A stretch of DNA of 60,000 nt from Symsagittifera roscoffensis (lineage: Eukaryota > Xenacoelomorpha > Acoela > Convolutidae): NCBI RefSeq assembly GCF_963678635.1, contig NC_087067.1, positions 17,989,639-18,049,638 of the forward strand, in the 5' to 3' direction. The notes under the pieces were generated by a model. That model searched no databases and was not told the DNA's origin. It was given only the letters and a program-made list of their open reading frames with translations. A program made the translations under genes and the position numbers. Below, piece after piece: positions 11,888-23,085 of this stretch; the stretch's first letter is position 1, and each line of letters starts with the position of its first letter.

Positions 11888-13027
11888 ACAGTGATAAATT
11901 TTGTATAAATAAAGTTTCGCAGGTCTTCTTGAGAATTTCAGAGTTCGTTTAACTGATATTTCTCTGTCAACGTCGTCGCATCAAAGATATATTCAATACA
12001 TGGCTGATTGCATAATAAACCTTAATTTGATGGGCAAACACTAACGATTTTTTTGAGAGAGGACTTTCTTCTTTGAAAATCAATAACACATCAAAACTAT
12101 TCAAAAAACTTTCATTTGAATTAAATGATACAAACTGTCGCGTAAAAGAACTTGCATCGACAATTTCAACAGAAATGGTTTCTGTGTTTTTAACAATCAC
12201 ATGTAATCAAAAAACACATCCCGGTGTTGCTCCAAAAATCGAGGCTATCGAGCAATTTTTCTCAGACTGTGATCAAAAAATAAAAGATGAAGCTAAAAAA
12301 ACGTATACGTCCACGATTTTAAGATGTTGGAGCAGAAGTGTCAAATACTTCATAGACTTGCTGTTGAACTCTAGAGAAAATTTAGTGAGAAAAGTTAGAA
12401 AAATTTGGGGTAGGCAGAGTTTCAAACAGCTGGAAACCTACTACATTATCACATTTTGATTTGGGTTGGACCAAACACATTGTTTCGAAAACAGTCAATG
12501 CCCTGAGAAAATATTTTTAATGCTTTTTTTGAGCTGTTGCAATCTTCTTCAGACCTAGTCAACAATTTTAATTTTGACCATCTAGTTGAGAACTGCATGA
12601 AAACACACTCACATTGTTGTCAAAAGGGGGTTTCAGATGTATGAAACGAAAAGATCTTGAAGGAAATAAAGTTTGTCCTACTCCACCATATCCTGCTTCC
12701 CACTGTCATTGGATGATGGAAATTAAACAGCAATATCCGGAATGTGCACAAAATATACTTGTTGAGTTAGGATTAGGAGAAATAAATGAAGTGAATGGTT
12801 TCCAAATAAAAGAGCCATTAAACTGTGAGAAATACATGTATGCAGCCTCCACAGGCGAACACATGCTTCCTACAAATGCTAAACTTTTTGCTATTACTCA
12901 ATCGAGTTAACTTTACTAAAAACGACAAGCCAATTTTCTAGTTTTTACTTGACTCATTATAGTGCAAAACCTGAAGAACACTCAGATGCTAGAATATCAA
13001 GTCGAAAAGATCCTTATTTTCTTTATG
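11888..13027 (+). pseudogene. Helitron Rep domain, array copy 3
   Basis: This is a 1140-bp unit. The HUH motif His-Tyr-His is encoded at 12444-12452. It shares frame-breaking indels with copies 4 and 5, including the shortened AAACACTAACG and ACATCAAAACTATTC segments. Confidence 0.8.
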
Positions 13028-14167
13028 ACAGTGATAAATTTTGTATAAATAAAGTTTCGCAGGTCTTCTTGAGAATTTCAGAGTTCGTTTAACTGATATT
13101 TCTCTGTCAACGTCGTCGCATCAAAGATATATTCAATACATGGCTGATTGCATAATAAACCTTAATTTGATGGGCAAACACTAACGATTTTTTTGAGAGA
13201 GGACTTTCTTCTTTGAAAATCAATAACACATCAAAACTATTCAAAAAACTTTCATTTGAATTAAATGATACAAACTGTCGCGTAAAAGAACTTGCATCGA
13301 CAATTTCAACAGAAATGGTTTCTGTGTTTTTAACAATCACATGTAATCAAAAAACACATCCCGGTGTTGCTCCAAAAATCGAGGCTATCGAGCAATTTTT
13401 CTCAGACTGTGATCAAAAAATAAAAGATGAAGCTAAAAAAACGTATACGTCCACGATTTTAAGATGTTGGAGCAGAAGTGTCAAATACTTCATAGACTTG
13501 CTGTTGAACTCTAGAGAAAATTTAGTGAGAAAAGTTAGAAAAATTTGGGGTAGGCAGAGTTTCAAACAGCTGGAAACCTACTACATTATCACATTTTGAT
13601 TTGGGTTGGACCAAACACATTGTTTCGAAAACAGTCAATGCCCTGAGAAAATATTTTTAATGCTTTTTTTGAGCTGTTGCAATCTTCTTCAGACCTAGTC
13701 AACAATTTTAATTTTGACCATCTAGTTGAGAACTGCATGAAAACACACTCACATTGTTGTCAAAAGGGGGTTTCAGATGTATGAAACGAAAAGATCTTGA
13801 AGGAAATAAAGTTTGTCCTACTCCACCATATCCTGCTTCCCACTGTCATTGGATGATGGAAATTAAACAGCAATATCCGGAATGTGCACAAAATATACTT
13901 GTTGAGTTAGGATTAGGAGAAATAAATGAAGTGAATGGTTTCCAAATAAAAGAGCCATTAAACTGTGAGAAATACATGTATGCAGCCTCCACAGGCGAAC
14001 ACATGCTTCCTACAAATGCTAAACTTTTTGCTATTACTCAATCGAGTTAACTTTACTAAAAACGACAAGCCAATTTTCTAGTTTTTACTTGACTCATTAT
14101 AGTGCAAAACCTGAAGAACACTCAGATGCTAGAATATCAAGTCGAAAAGATCCTTATTTTCTTTATG
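13028..14167 (+). pseudogene. Helitron Rep domain, array copy 4
   Basis: This unit is indistinguishable by eye from copy 3, offset by exactly 1140 bp. The HUH motif lies at 13584-13592. Confidence 0.8.
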
Positions 14168-15590
14168 ACAGTGATAAATTTTGTATAAATAAAGTTTCGC
14201 AGGTCTTCTTGAGAATTTCAGAGTTCGTTTAACTGATATTTCTCTGTCAACGTCGTCGCATCAAAGATATATTCAATACATGGCTGATTGCATAATAAAC
14301 CTTAATTTGATGGGCAAACACTAACGATTTTTTTGAGAGAGGACTTTCTTCTTTGAAAATCAATAACACATCAAAACTATTCAAAAAACTTTCATTTGAA
14401 TTAAATGATACAAACTGTCGCGTAAAAGAACTTGCATCGACAATTTCAACAGAAATGGTTTCTGTGTTTTTAACAATCACATGTAATCAAAAAACACATC
14501 CCGGTGTTGCTCCAAAAATCGAGGCTATCGAGCAATTTTTCTCAGACTGTGATCAAAAAATAAAAGATGAAGCTAAAAAAACGTATACGTCCACGATTTT
14601 AAGATGTTGGAGCAGAAGTGTCAAATACTTCATAGACTTGCTGTTGAACTCTAGAGAAAATTTAGTGAGAAAAGTTAGAAAAATTTGGGGTAGGCAGAGT
14701 TTCAAACAGCTGGAAACCTACTACATTATCACATTTTGATTTGGGTTGGACCAAACACATTGTTTCGAAAACAGTCAATGCCCTGAGAAAATATTTTTAA
14801 TGCTTTTTTTGAGCTGTTGCAATCTTCTTCAGACCTAGTCAACAATTTTAATTTTGACCATCTAGTTGAGAACTGCATGAAAACACACTCACATTGTTGT
14901 CAAAAGGGGGTTTCAGATGTATGAAACGAAAAGATCTTGAAGGAAATAAAGTTTGTCCTACTCCACCATATCCTGCTTCCCACTGTCATTGGATGATGGA
15001 AATTAAACAGCAATATCCGGAATGTGCACAAAATATACTTGTTAAGTTAGGATTAGGAGAAATAAATGACGTGAATGGTTTCCAAATAAAAGAGCCATTA
15101 AACTGTGAGAAATACATGTATGCAGCCTCCAGAGGCGAACACATGCTTCCTACAAATGCTAAGATTTTTGCTATTACTCAATCGAGTTTAACTTTACTAA
15201 AAACAACTAGCCAATTTTCTAGTTTTTACTTGCCTCATTATAGTGCAAAACCTGAAGAACACTCAGATGCTAGAAAATCAAGTGGAAAAGATGGAAAGCA
15301 TTTTAGATTGCATGATGGCATTCAAAATAAACATTTAGCGTCAGTTAAGTTTCTCATTGAACATGAGAAAAACACAACGTCAAACAGAAAATATAAGATG
15401 TCAAATGCTCTCAATAACTGAATCAGTTTTTTGGTTGCTAGGGTTGCCATGTTTTCACAAATATGATTTTTATCCACATATAGAATGTTCCGGCAGAGCT
15501 GAGAAAAGTAAAATTGATAGATCGTTTCCGAACAACTTTAGACTTCGTTCCAAATTAACTCCTTCAATTTCCGCAGTCATATTCTGAACT
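14168..15590 (+). pseudogene. Helitron Rep domain, array copy 5, continuing into the unique Rep C-terminus
   Basis: This copy is identical to copies 3 and 4 up to about 15040 and then carries its own substitutions (GTTAAGTTAGG, AATGACGTG). It leaves the repeat at about 15290 with SSGKDGKHFRLHDGIQNKHL. It keeps the uninterrupted frame through the Y2 segment FYLPHYSAKPEE (about 15220-15255). After a frame change the TESVFWLLGLPCFHKYDF block (about 15419-15472) matches the conserved ExxWxxLGxP region that follows the Y2 site in Helitrons. The HUH motif is at 14724-14732. Copy 5 is therefore the hybrid that joins the array to the original 3' part of the gene. Confidence 0.8.
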
Positions 15591-15923
15591 ATCCGGTTCA
15601 TAAACAAATCACTTATAATCAAAAACAACTCCAGACTGACTTTCTCAATACAAATGAGAGCATCGATTGTATGACAAGTTTCTGTTTGCGTCCGCCTGAA
15701 TTACTTGTAATAAGTAATGTTGTAATTTATTTTAAATGTTTTCAACGGGACAAAAAATCAAAATCAGGAAAAATATTGTTTACAATGGCGGAGAACAAAG
15801 AACTATACCCGTGGGTAGATTGCTCGGGTCATTTTGTTTATATTCGGCCTCTAGGAGTCAACATCGTTCGAGTATTTTTACACGTACCTCGAAGTAACAT
15901 TTTCATCTTAATAGGTTCGAAAA
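15591..15923 (+). pseudogene. Helitron Rep-helicase linker, degraded
   Basis: The frame containing MTSFCLRPPELLVISNVV (15671 onward) resembles the xxRPxxL segment after the Rep domain of Helitrons. It is followed by VNIVRVFLHVPRSNIF, like the LxHVPxR segment. The frame differs from its neighbours. Confidence 0.5.
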
Positions 15924-16611
15924 ATGGAATTGTTAAGTTCCTTGTCGTCGGCAGAAATTAATTTTTACAAAGCTAAAAGTGATTTTAACAGTTTGTTACC
16001 AGAAATCGTTTTTCGAACCGTTTCTTCAAAGGACATAATTAATTTTCTTGTTTCATTCCTACTTCGATTTGGATGTTTTCATACTGAGCTAGATCTTGTT
16101 TCTTCCTCTCGTCTCATCGATAGCTTTGTTTATTCTGATTTGCTCGACGAAAAAGATACTTACCATGAAGATGGCAAGCTTAAACTTTTGAAAATTTCTA
16201 TAATGAAAGACCTCCGTTTCCAACCAGAAGGCGTTTTGACTTTTTCGAGTAAAATACTTTCGGCAAAAGAAGCCTGCTGTCCGCTGCTAAACATAGAGTC
16301 TAATGATTCTGTTGAACCACCTCTAGTTCTTATTCAGTCCATGCATAGTAGAATTATGCTATCTGTTGAGGATTTTTGTGCGCAAAGCCAACTGAGATTG
16401 TTCGAAAGAGTCCGTCAATTGAATATCCCAAATTTGACTCTAGGTTTAAATTCAGTTTCTAACTACTCGTTCCCTGATTTCCAATCTGGTCCTGGCCAAA
16501 TGATGTGTTCTTTCCGTGGGCAACACATTGTTCTGCGACGTGTCATCAAGTTCTTGCGACAGAAGTTCAGTCAACAGACAGCTACATACAACAAACATCA
16601 AATTATTTTGG
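15924..16611 (+). CDS. Helitron Rep-helicase, exon ending just before Walker A
   Basis: About 229 codons read without interruption. The segment NFLVSFLLRFGCFHTELD (about 16038-16091) matches the LLRFGxxxTELD region between Rep and helicase in Helitrons and recurs at 19575-19632 in the second copy. The ATG at 15924 is only the first one in the open frame; in the intact element this would be internal to the Rep-Hel polyprotein. The frame reaches ATT TTG G, where a GT donor follows, and continues as GRPGTGK at 16837 after splicing. It is the best preserved part of this element. Confidence 0.7.
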
Positions 16612-16836
16612 GTACAACTTTATGTTAACTCTGTTATTTGTTTGTGCTTTCTGTTCATACTTCTGTTGAAAATGGTTAATATTGATACTATATCTCAAAG
16701 TTGCGAAAGAACACAAGCGTGTTAATATTGATACTATATCTCGAAGTTGGGAAAGAACACAAGCAATTTGTAAATAGTTTTTAAAGATACAAAGTTATAA
16801 AAGCTTAGATTTTAGCATCCATTTTTTTTTCTTTAG
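16612..16836 (+). other. GT-AG intron in the Helitron helicase gene
   Basis: The donor is GTACAACT at 16612 and the acceptor is TTTTTTTTTCTTTAG ending at 16836. Removing the 225 bp joins LG to RPGTGK in frame and restores the Walker A motif. The intron has its own internal duplication at 16674-16764. Confidence 0.75.
16674..16764 (+). repeat. Direct duplication of about 44 bp inside the intron
   Basis: The segment starting GTTAATATTGATACTATATC and ending AAGAACACAAGC occurs at 16674-16717 and again at 16721-16764, with two mismatches (CAAAGTTGCG against CGAAGTTGGG). Confidence 0.85.
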
Positions 16837-18010
16837 GACGACCTGGAACAGGTAAAATTTTCGTGAGTGGTTTGATCCTAGCGTACACCCTTTGCAACGG
16901 ATTCGTTTCTTTTTTAACATCTCTCCCGTCACGACGTGCAGACAAACTGAATGGAGAACATTTGCATAAGTTGTTCAAATTAGGCTTAAACAGTCTTGAT
17001 TCACGTCATCAGCAAATCAAGCATTACTGAAACTGAACAGAGACAATGAGAGAAAGACTTTGTTAGAGCGCCTGCAGGTTTTGTTTATCGAAGAAATAAG
17101 TCTGATAAGCGCAGAAACGTGGAACACAATGGACATTATTCTTCGAAGATTGAAAGGCCGCGATGAGATGTTCGGTGCTGTTGCTGTAAATGCCAATAGT
17201 GATTGCTGTCAATTACCCAACATAACTGGGTACAACATATTCGAGGCTTGTTCGTTTTTGTTCACATCAAATTTCCACAACTTTGTTAGAATGGTAGATC
17301 CCGCTGGCCAGGAGCTTTTGCGTTTAATTGCGACGACCATTGCAAGAATCGGAAATAGAACGATGTGTAGAAATAATTGAAGAAAACTGTTGCTTCGTAT
17401 CAACTTGGAACGACATTGAGGAGCCAAAGATAATGAACGTTTTCGGAAAACGTATTGCGGAAAAAGAGTCATTTGAAAGTCATTGTCAGAACATTTACAA
17501 TTCAGGGGTGCCATACAAAAAGATTGTTTGTGTTGACGAAATTTCCCCAAAAAATTCTCATCTATGAAAACGGGCATGGCATCAAGTAAGAACCACCGAG
17601 TATTTAGCTAATCAAAGAAGAAAAATTTGAAACGATAAATTAACTTATGATCTTGTTGAAGCTTCTTGTTGGAAGAGCCCGTTAAAAACCATTGCTGTGG
17701 GAAACCTATAGATACTAGCATGTTTATTTTTGAAACGCTGAGCGTGTTTTTCGAAATTAAAAAAATTCTTTTCTATTAACAGGGTACATCTCATTTAAAC
17801 AAAATTGTGACGGACTATGAATGGATTTTATTTTACCCTGAGTGCATTATGAGATGTACGCGAAATATTTGTGGAATGCATCAGGGTCAAACTTGTGTCG
17901 TGGGTTATACAACTCTTACAGATCAATTAGTGGAGGTTTTCGTTGCACCAGATATGGATTTAATCAACAACGAAACAATGCAGAGCCGAGAGTACCTGAG
18001 TTGGAGAAAG
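16837..18010 (+). pseudogene. Helitron PIF1-like helicase domain (copy B)
   Basis: Immediately after the intron lies Walker A GRPGTGK. Motif II appears as LFIEEISLISAETWNTMD (about 17082-17135), where the usual Asp-Glu is Glu-Glu. A motif III-like SDCCQLPNITG follows (about 17200-17230). Frame changes occur near 17005 and 17330. The later part reads GLPLQESEIERCVEIIEEN-like sequence and NVFGKRIAEKE. After a second possible intron with the acceptor TTTTCTATTAACAG (ending about 17780), a C-terminal block ILFYPECIMRCTRNICGMHQG (17823 onward) aligns with 730-840 of copy A. The helicase stops at SWRKC (about 18008), where Rep-type sequence of another copy begins. The missing C-terminus and frameshifts make this a pseudogene. 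Confidence 0.7.
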
Positions 18011-19055
18011 TGTTTTTTTTTACAGTAGCTTGTAACCAACTTGACAACAGGGAACACGTGTCATTATGCAGTCAGTTGTATCAAATACAGTGATGAAATT
18101 AAAATTGCAGCAACAAACACCATAATGACTACAATTGTACGAACGAGTATGGAGCAACCGTGTCATGTTACTGATAGAACTATGAAAAAACGCATAAGAA
18201 AACATCGCTGGAGTAGTGAAAAAAATTTGGGCTAGGCTGAATTTCAAGACAACTGAAGGAAATTTGTCACATTATCACATTTTAATAAAAAAGGATCATT
18301 CAGTGTTGACCACTCAATTCAATGCGCCAAAAAACGTTTCACAATAAGCTCGACCAGATCTTTTCAAGCAGTCTAAAGTTGATTTCAAATTACGAAGATC
18401 TGTCCTTAGCTTATGAGATCTGCGTTTTGCTGCACACGCATGAGTGCGCGAAGATCTGAGTGCGCGAAGAGCAATTATCCATTCATGAAAAGATGCAGAG
18501 AGCAGGACAATTTGCAAGACACTGCCGTTTCCCCAAAGCCAAAGCAATTGGAAAATGCAACTGACTCGATATTATCCGGAAAGTGCTCTTCTTATACTGC
18601 ATGAAATAGGTCTAGCTGCTTACGTGGTTGGTGATCCAGACCAGTTGGAACCTTGTGCTGAATTGACTAGCGAAATACATACGTACGCTGCAACAAAAGG
18701 CGAAAAACTGGTGGCTACTTCAGCTCATATTTTCTTTCGATCACAGCCAGCACGAATCGCTTAGCCACAGATCCTCATATGAGCTGCATAGATTTAACAT
18801 ACTATTCTAGCGACGTAGAAGAGCACGCGGAAGCTTAAATATCGGCAGGACGGCATGGAAAGAGCTTCCAATTTTGTTAAGATGTAATCGCAAATCGACA
18901 CCTCAGCACGGTGCGACACTACTTAGAAGTTGATAAGAAGCGCGAACTGAAAGTAGAGAAGATTGACTGTTGTATGTTGTCCGTAACCGGTGGTGGTCAT
19001 TGGCTTCTTCGACGACCACTTATTAAAACTAACATACACTTCATTCACATATCTA
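18010..19055 (+). pseudogene. Second Helitron Rep domain, diverged (copy C)
   Basis: Block by block this segment parallels the array unit. FFFTVACNQ (about 18016-18045) corresponds to VFLTITCNQ. LNFKTTEGNLSHYHILI (about 18238-18290) includes an intact His-Tyr-His. YYPESALLILHEIGL (about 18568-18612) corresponds to QYPECAQNILVELGL. TYYSSDVEEHAEA and ISAGRHGKSFQF (about 18798-18870) correspond to the Y2 region and the sequence after it, and NRHLSTVRHYLE follows. There are many stops and frame changes. It starts abruptly where helicase copy B ends. Confidence 0.7.
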
Positions 19056-19539
19056 ATGTGCCTGAATGTTAGAGATATGTCTGTTTGGATACATTCATTT
19101 TAAGATTACCACAAGTCAATTTGTTCGAGTGTGCCTAACCAGTGATTGAGCCATGGAAAAAAATGTCTGATTCCCAAAGTGTCATTCTCTCAGATAGTTG
19201 TGGTGGCCTCGAAAAACTAGACAAAATCGCATTATTCAGTTTGCAACCTCCAGACCTGCTGTGTCTCTTCTATTGAGATATATTTTCCTTGTTTTATGCA
19301 TGAAAAAAATCATTCCCGCTAATTCAGGTTCAGGCAGCGTTTAAGACTGATATAAAAGGACCATGGACTGACTGTCTAATGCTCGCCATTCCTTTTCTTC
19401 AGGTCTGGTTGATACAGCCACAATCATACTCTGTGGATTACACACTGCTTTTGCAGATAAATGTCTCGCCTCGAATGATAATTCAGGGGACAGTTTTTTC
19501 CGACTGGTGGTTGTCGCCTATCCCATGAGAAACTGTTGC
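19056..19539. other. Degraded linker between Rep copy C and helicase copy C
   Basis: No readable frame remains. The position corresponds to the Rep-helicase linker of the better preserved copy. Confidence 0.35.
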
Positions 19540-20764
19540 CCGGAATTGTCGTCAAAAGAGTTCCGCCAATAAAACTACTAAGCTTTCTTGTTTCATTCAT
19601 TCTGCGTTTTGGCAAGTATGAAACAGATTAAATCTTTTCTCAAGCTGTGGGTTGAAAGACTGTTTTATTTACGCCAAGTTATAAGAAGATAAAACTCAAT
19701 TCTGAAGAGCTGACATACTACGCCTGCTATCGATTCATACAAAGCAGGAGCTCATGTTTCTTGCCGGTGGTTCGTTAACATTCTCAGCTAAATTCGGTAG
19801 CGCCGATGCTGCATTCTTACAGTTGCTGAATGTTGCCGAAAACGATAGCTGTCTCGAAAGCCCTCTTGTTCGTTCGGGCCATAATGTGCATTGGTTGAGC
19901 AAATCAAAAAACTAAATACTAGTATCACTGAACCGCTTTCACGACAACTTGCAACTACTGATGAATGGCTGCTCCTCATTGTATATCCATATACTCAAAG
20001 TGAAGATTCCAAGCAAGAACAGACGATTATAAGGACAGTGTTAACAAATCTTCAACGCCGCGTTTGCAACTATAGCCTGAACTTGCTTTCCAGAAATGAA
20101 ACAATTCTGGTGTATCTGGTAAAACTAATGTCTGCAAAATTTTCCTTTCTTATGCTTTCATAAATTAACGTCAATGGTCACGAGTTCAGCTGCAAGAAGC
20201 GCAAACCATTTAGGCGGTGAACACATCCATCGGTTATTCGGAATTCCGCTTCCGAAACAGCAGATGAAGCGGTGATCAAACATACCAATGATCCGAAAAG
20301 GCAGCATCTTCGAAGATAGTTACAGTTTCTTGTGTTAGAGGAGATAAGTGTGCTCAATGTTTTCGTACTGGCTAATGGAGACTGCATGCAGTTACCCAAT
20401 AAATCAGGACGAGACGTTTTCATGTCAAATTGTATGTTGCACGGTTTCTGTTCAAATTTTGACGCACTTAGTGATATTGATCGCTCCCAACGGCCAGCAA
20501 ATACTGAACCTGATGGAACAACGACCAATACCCGATGAAGATATTGCTGAGATTATATATTTGTTTGCTTCCCACAGTGTATTTGTGGATTCAATGGAGG
20601 AAGCTGATCACCACATAATGCGAATCTTCGGTAAAAAGTCCGCCAAACAAGAGGCAGTGTCAATGCACTTCACTTCGATAGCAGCTTCTGGAAAGTTCTT
20701 TCATTTTATAGGCTGTAGTCTCATCAGTAGAGAGAAGCTCTCTCGGATGTCTCTAAGTTTCTAA
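19540..20764 (+). pseudogene. Second Helitron helicase region, diverged (copy C)
   Basis: KLLSFLVSFILRFGKYETD (about 19575-19632) matches the linker block of the first copy. GGSLTFSAKFGSADAAFLQLLN follows (about 19765-19830). A motif II/III region, VLANGDCMQLPNKSGRDVF, lies at about 20362-20420, and PIPDEDIAEIIYLFASHSVF...RIFGKKSAKQEA at about 20527-20655 aligns with the sequence after motif III in copy B. No Walker A is readable. Multiple frame changes are present. Confidence 0.65.
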
Positions 20765-21410
20765 ATAGAAATGTTCCCCTGCCCGCTCGGCTGTTACTGT
20801 ACCCGCCAGCGGTTGTGCAATTCTGCTGCAATATGAAAGAAGCACATCAGCGATCTTTAGCTGTAGTGGATTATGAAGCGTCGACAGAATTAAGTATAGT
20901 TGTTTCCTTAGCTCCTTCGCCATCTGATGTAACAACTTCAGCTATAGACAATGCAGAGTTCCGCACATGTCATCAGCTGCCAACTATAAAAGAAACCGGT
21001 TGTAACCACTCTTGTAAAGGCAACACTGTTAGACATGTTCAACTTCCACTATCAAATTATGTAGCTGCTAATTGTCAACGATTACTCGGCGAGAAGTTTA
21101 CCGGAGTAGCAACAGCAGTTTCCGTCACCGAGTCCAAGTATACGTAGTGGCTTCCTTCGCAAATCTTTTTTATTCAGAGCATCATTCCGGCAACAAAGAC
21201 CTAACTCTTCAAGCAAAAACGACTGTGCTGAAATCAACAAATCTTCACGAGCAGCAAGTCTACCAAAGAGAGTGTGCGACGCTCATTTGACTCAGTCCCC
21301 TGAGGAAATAGCTTGAAGTCCTTATATGCGATCCAACTTTAGTGAGCCGCCAACGAGTGTGGGCTTTGTAGTAGCCTTAGTTTCAATCAAAGATAAATCC
21401 TAGTAGCCGG
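20765..21410. other. Unrecognised stretch before the giant LTR element
   Basis: A 110-codon open stretch (20815-21147) has no motif I recognise. It may be the continuing C-terminus of helicase copy C. The interval ends at the 5' LTR boundary. Confidence 0.35.
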
Positions 21411-21580
21411 TGTGACATTCGACCAGAATGGATCAAAATGCAGATTCAGCATATTCGAAATTTTAGCAGTGAACCTTCCGAATTGGCGATTTTGAGGGAA
21501 TAAGAGGGTTATTGGAACGATTGGCCAAACGGTGAGGGCTAGAATATTCTGGTATTTTAAAATTTTAAAAAATCGAAGTA

Positions 21581-21588
21581 TGACGTCA
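21581..21588. promoter_or_regulatory. CRE/ATF-type palindrome in the 5' LTR
   Basis: TGACGTCA is the consensus site for CREB/ATF factors. It is conserved at 48319-48326 in the 3' LTR. A role in LTR transcription is an inference from position. Confidence 0.4.
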
Positions 21589-21730
21589 TATTTCTGAGAA
21601 ACGTCAGAAACGGCCATTTTGGCAGAAAAGTCGAAGAAGGACACAACAACGATAGTTGCGACGACGACAACAACGAGAAAATTGAGAATCAGAATCAGAG
21701 AAAAGCAGAAGTAGCAGAGACCGCTCCAAG

Positions 21731-21762
21731 TTGCAACTATTGTGTCGCTACAATAGTTGCAA
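21731..21762. repeat. 13-bp hairpin found only in the 5' LTR
   Basis: TTGCAACTATTGT (21731-21743) and ACAATAGTTGCAA (21750-21762) are perfect inverted repeats with a 6-base loop. The 3' LTR lacks this block and joins directly at AGTTGCAAGG, as expected for deletion between the short TTGCAA repeats. Confidence 0.8.
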
Positions 21763-23067
21763 GGCAGTTGCTAACAATAGTGAGGGGTGGAAACCAGCCT
21801 GCCGGGTTACAGAGAAATCAAGCTTAACGTGCTTGATTCAGTGGATTCGAGAATCAGGAGGGGTTTCGGGACTGAAACTTTTATCATCTTATATGAACTT
21901 TTAGCTTCCCTGTCATGTCCTGATTTGAATTTAACTAACATCTGAATTCATTTTGCTAGAATGAGAAGCTAGGAGTTGGGGAAAGGGTTGATCCATCTTC
22001 GATGGAGATGATGATTCTTATCTACTGAACAAAAACAATAATAATTCAATACGTAGTAGTAGCCCTCTTTTTAGGAGTGACCTCGTGGTCTGGGGATACT
22101 GAGACCCAGCCATGAGCTCACTATTTCTGCATGTAATTAAGTTAATTTGAGTGTTTTGACCGAAGCCGAAAGCAGTAACGTTTTTGTCGACCCGATGTCA
22201 GAAAGACCACCGAAAGTACTGGCTTGGTAGAGACGGTGAAAAGCATGCAAAGCTCTGTTTAGACGTTAGCCAGTCGTCTTAGGACTTAGTTTTGTTCTCC
22301 GTCGATATGTATCTTCCGGGCGAATGTTACATACATGTTTTTATGGCGCTCCTGGGTGTTATTCTTTTTTTTAACATCATGACCGGCAGAACCGTTAACG
22401 AGCACTCCGCGCCGAGCGGATGCTCACAATAACGCCCTTAATAGGCCTAAGCCGCCGGGGCGGAAGGGTAGTTCGGAACGCGGAAGCCTTCCGGATTATC
22501 GTGAATAGCTTTTTAACCTACTTAAGATCGAAAATTCACGAACCAGGAAGGGTGGCGGGATTCGCGGTCCCGTCGTTCCCTGAGAGGTTTGTGACCAAAA
22601 ACACTTAAAGATATATATATAAAACCAAACAAAAAGTAGCATAGTACCCAAGAAAAACAAAAAACATAGAAAATAACCGAAAAAACCAAAAACAGTAAAA
22701 AGTAAGAAATCAGTAGAAATCATCCCCCCAGACAAGATGTGATCCGACCCTCCCGTTTGTTGTTGATAGATATATTATTGTTACAGGCATTTATATCAGT
22801 CAGGATCGTTACGATCAATTTTGTTGCCCGTTTGTGAGGCTTGTACTGTAGGGTTATTTGAGCATTTAAGCACGTTAATGATAAATTGCGCTCAATCCCG
22901 AAGGGTCAGCTGATTTGCGCTCAATTCGGAAGCGTCTTGGGAGAAGACTGATCCGGCAAGCAGTACAAGGAGCAACAAGAAGGGGCTCATGGACAACAAC
23001 AATCGACTGTTGGGTATCGTTAACAAGTTTTGTATCCCTTTTGGTACAAAAAGTAAGATAGTAATCT

Positions 23068-23085
23068 GGGGGGGGGGGGGGGGGG
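23068..23085 (+). repeat. G18 homopolymer
   Basis: Eighteen consecutive G residues lie in the leader. The length could be inexact because homopolymers are hard to sequence. Confidence 0.8.

Larger units (their letters stand above)
9560..15290 (+). repeat. Five-copy tandem array of the Helitron Rep domain
   Basis: The landmark ACAGTGATAAATTTTG occurs at 9581, 10735, 11888, 13028 and 14168, giving periods of about 1154, 1153, 1140 and 1140 bp. Copies 3, 4 and most of 5 appear identical by eye and share private indels, for example loss of two bases in AAACACTAACG near 12040, 13180 and 14320. Copies 1 and 2 are more diverged. 1140 bp equals 380 codons, so the unit is a multiple of three. The shared lesions show that the last duplications happened after the gene was already broken. 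Serial unequal exchange is the simplest cause, and an assembly artefact is the alternative. Confidence 0.9.
21411..22331 (+). repeat. 5' LTR of the giant element
   Basis: The LTR begins TGTGACATTCG and ends CGAATGTTACA, an 11-bp inverted terminus with one mismatch. It matches 48149-49023 along its whole length. It contains a CRE-type palindrome TGACGTCA (21581-21588), also present in the other LTR, and a hairpin at 21731-21762 that the other LTR lacks. These LTR ends fit the TG...CA rule. Confidence 0.93.

Noticed and set aside
10842-14480. Repeated minus-strand open stretches of 70-77 codons in every array unit
   Set aside because: They are antisense to the Rep coding sequence and repeat only because the unit repeats. 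They carry no independent motif.
9560-15290. CRISPR-like array
   Set aside because: The unit is 1140 bp of coding sequence with no short repeats and unique spacers, and the genome is eukaryotic.
1-21410. Maverick/Polinton-type element
   Set aside because: The visible domains are HUH Rep, PIF1-like helicase and OTU. No protein-primed DNA polymerase, retroviral-type integrase or capsid gene appears in this part.
22344-22361. Primer-binding site of the giant element (TGGCGCTCCTGGGTG)
   Set aside because: It is 12 bases from the LTR and I cannot match its complement confidently to a tRNA 3' end. It is kept only as a weak mention.
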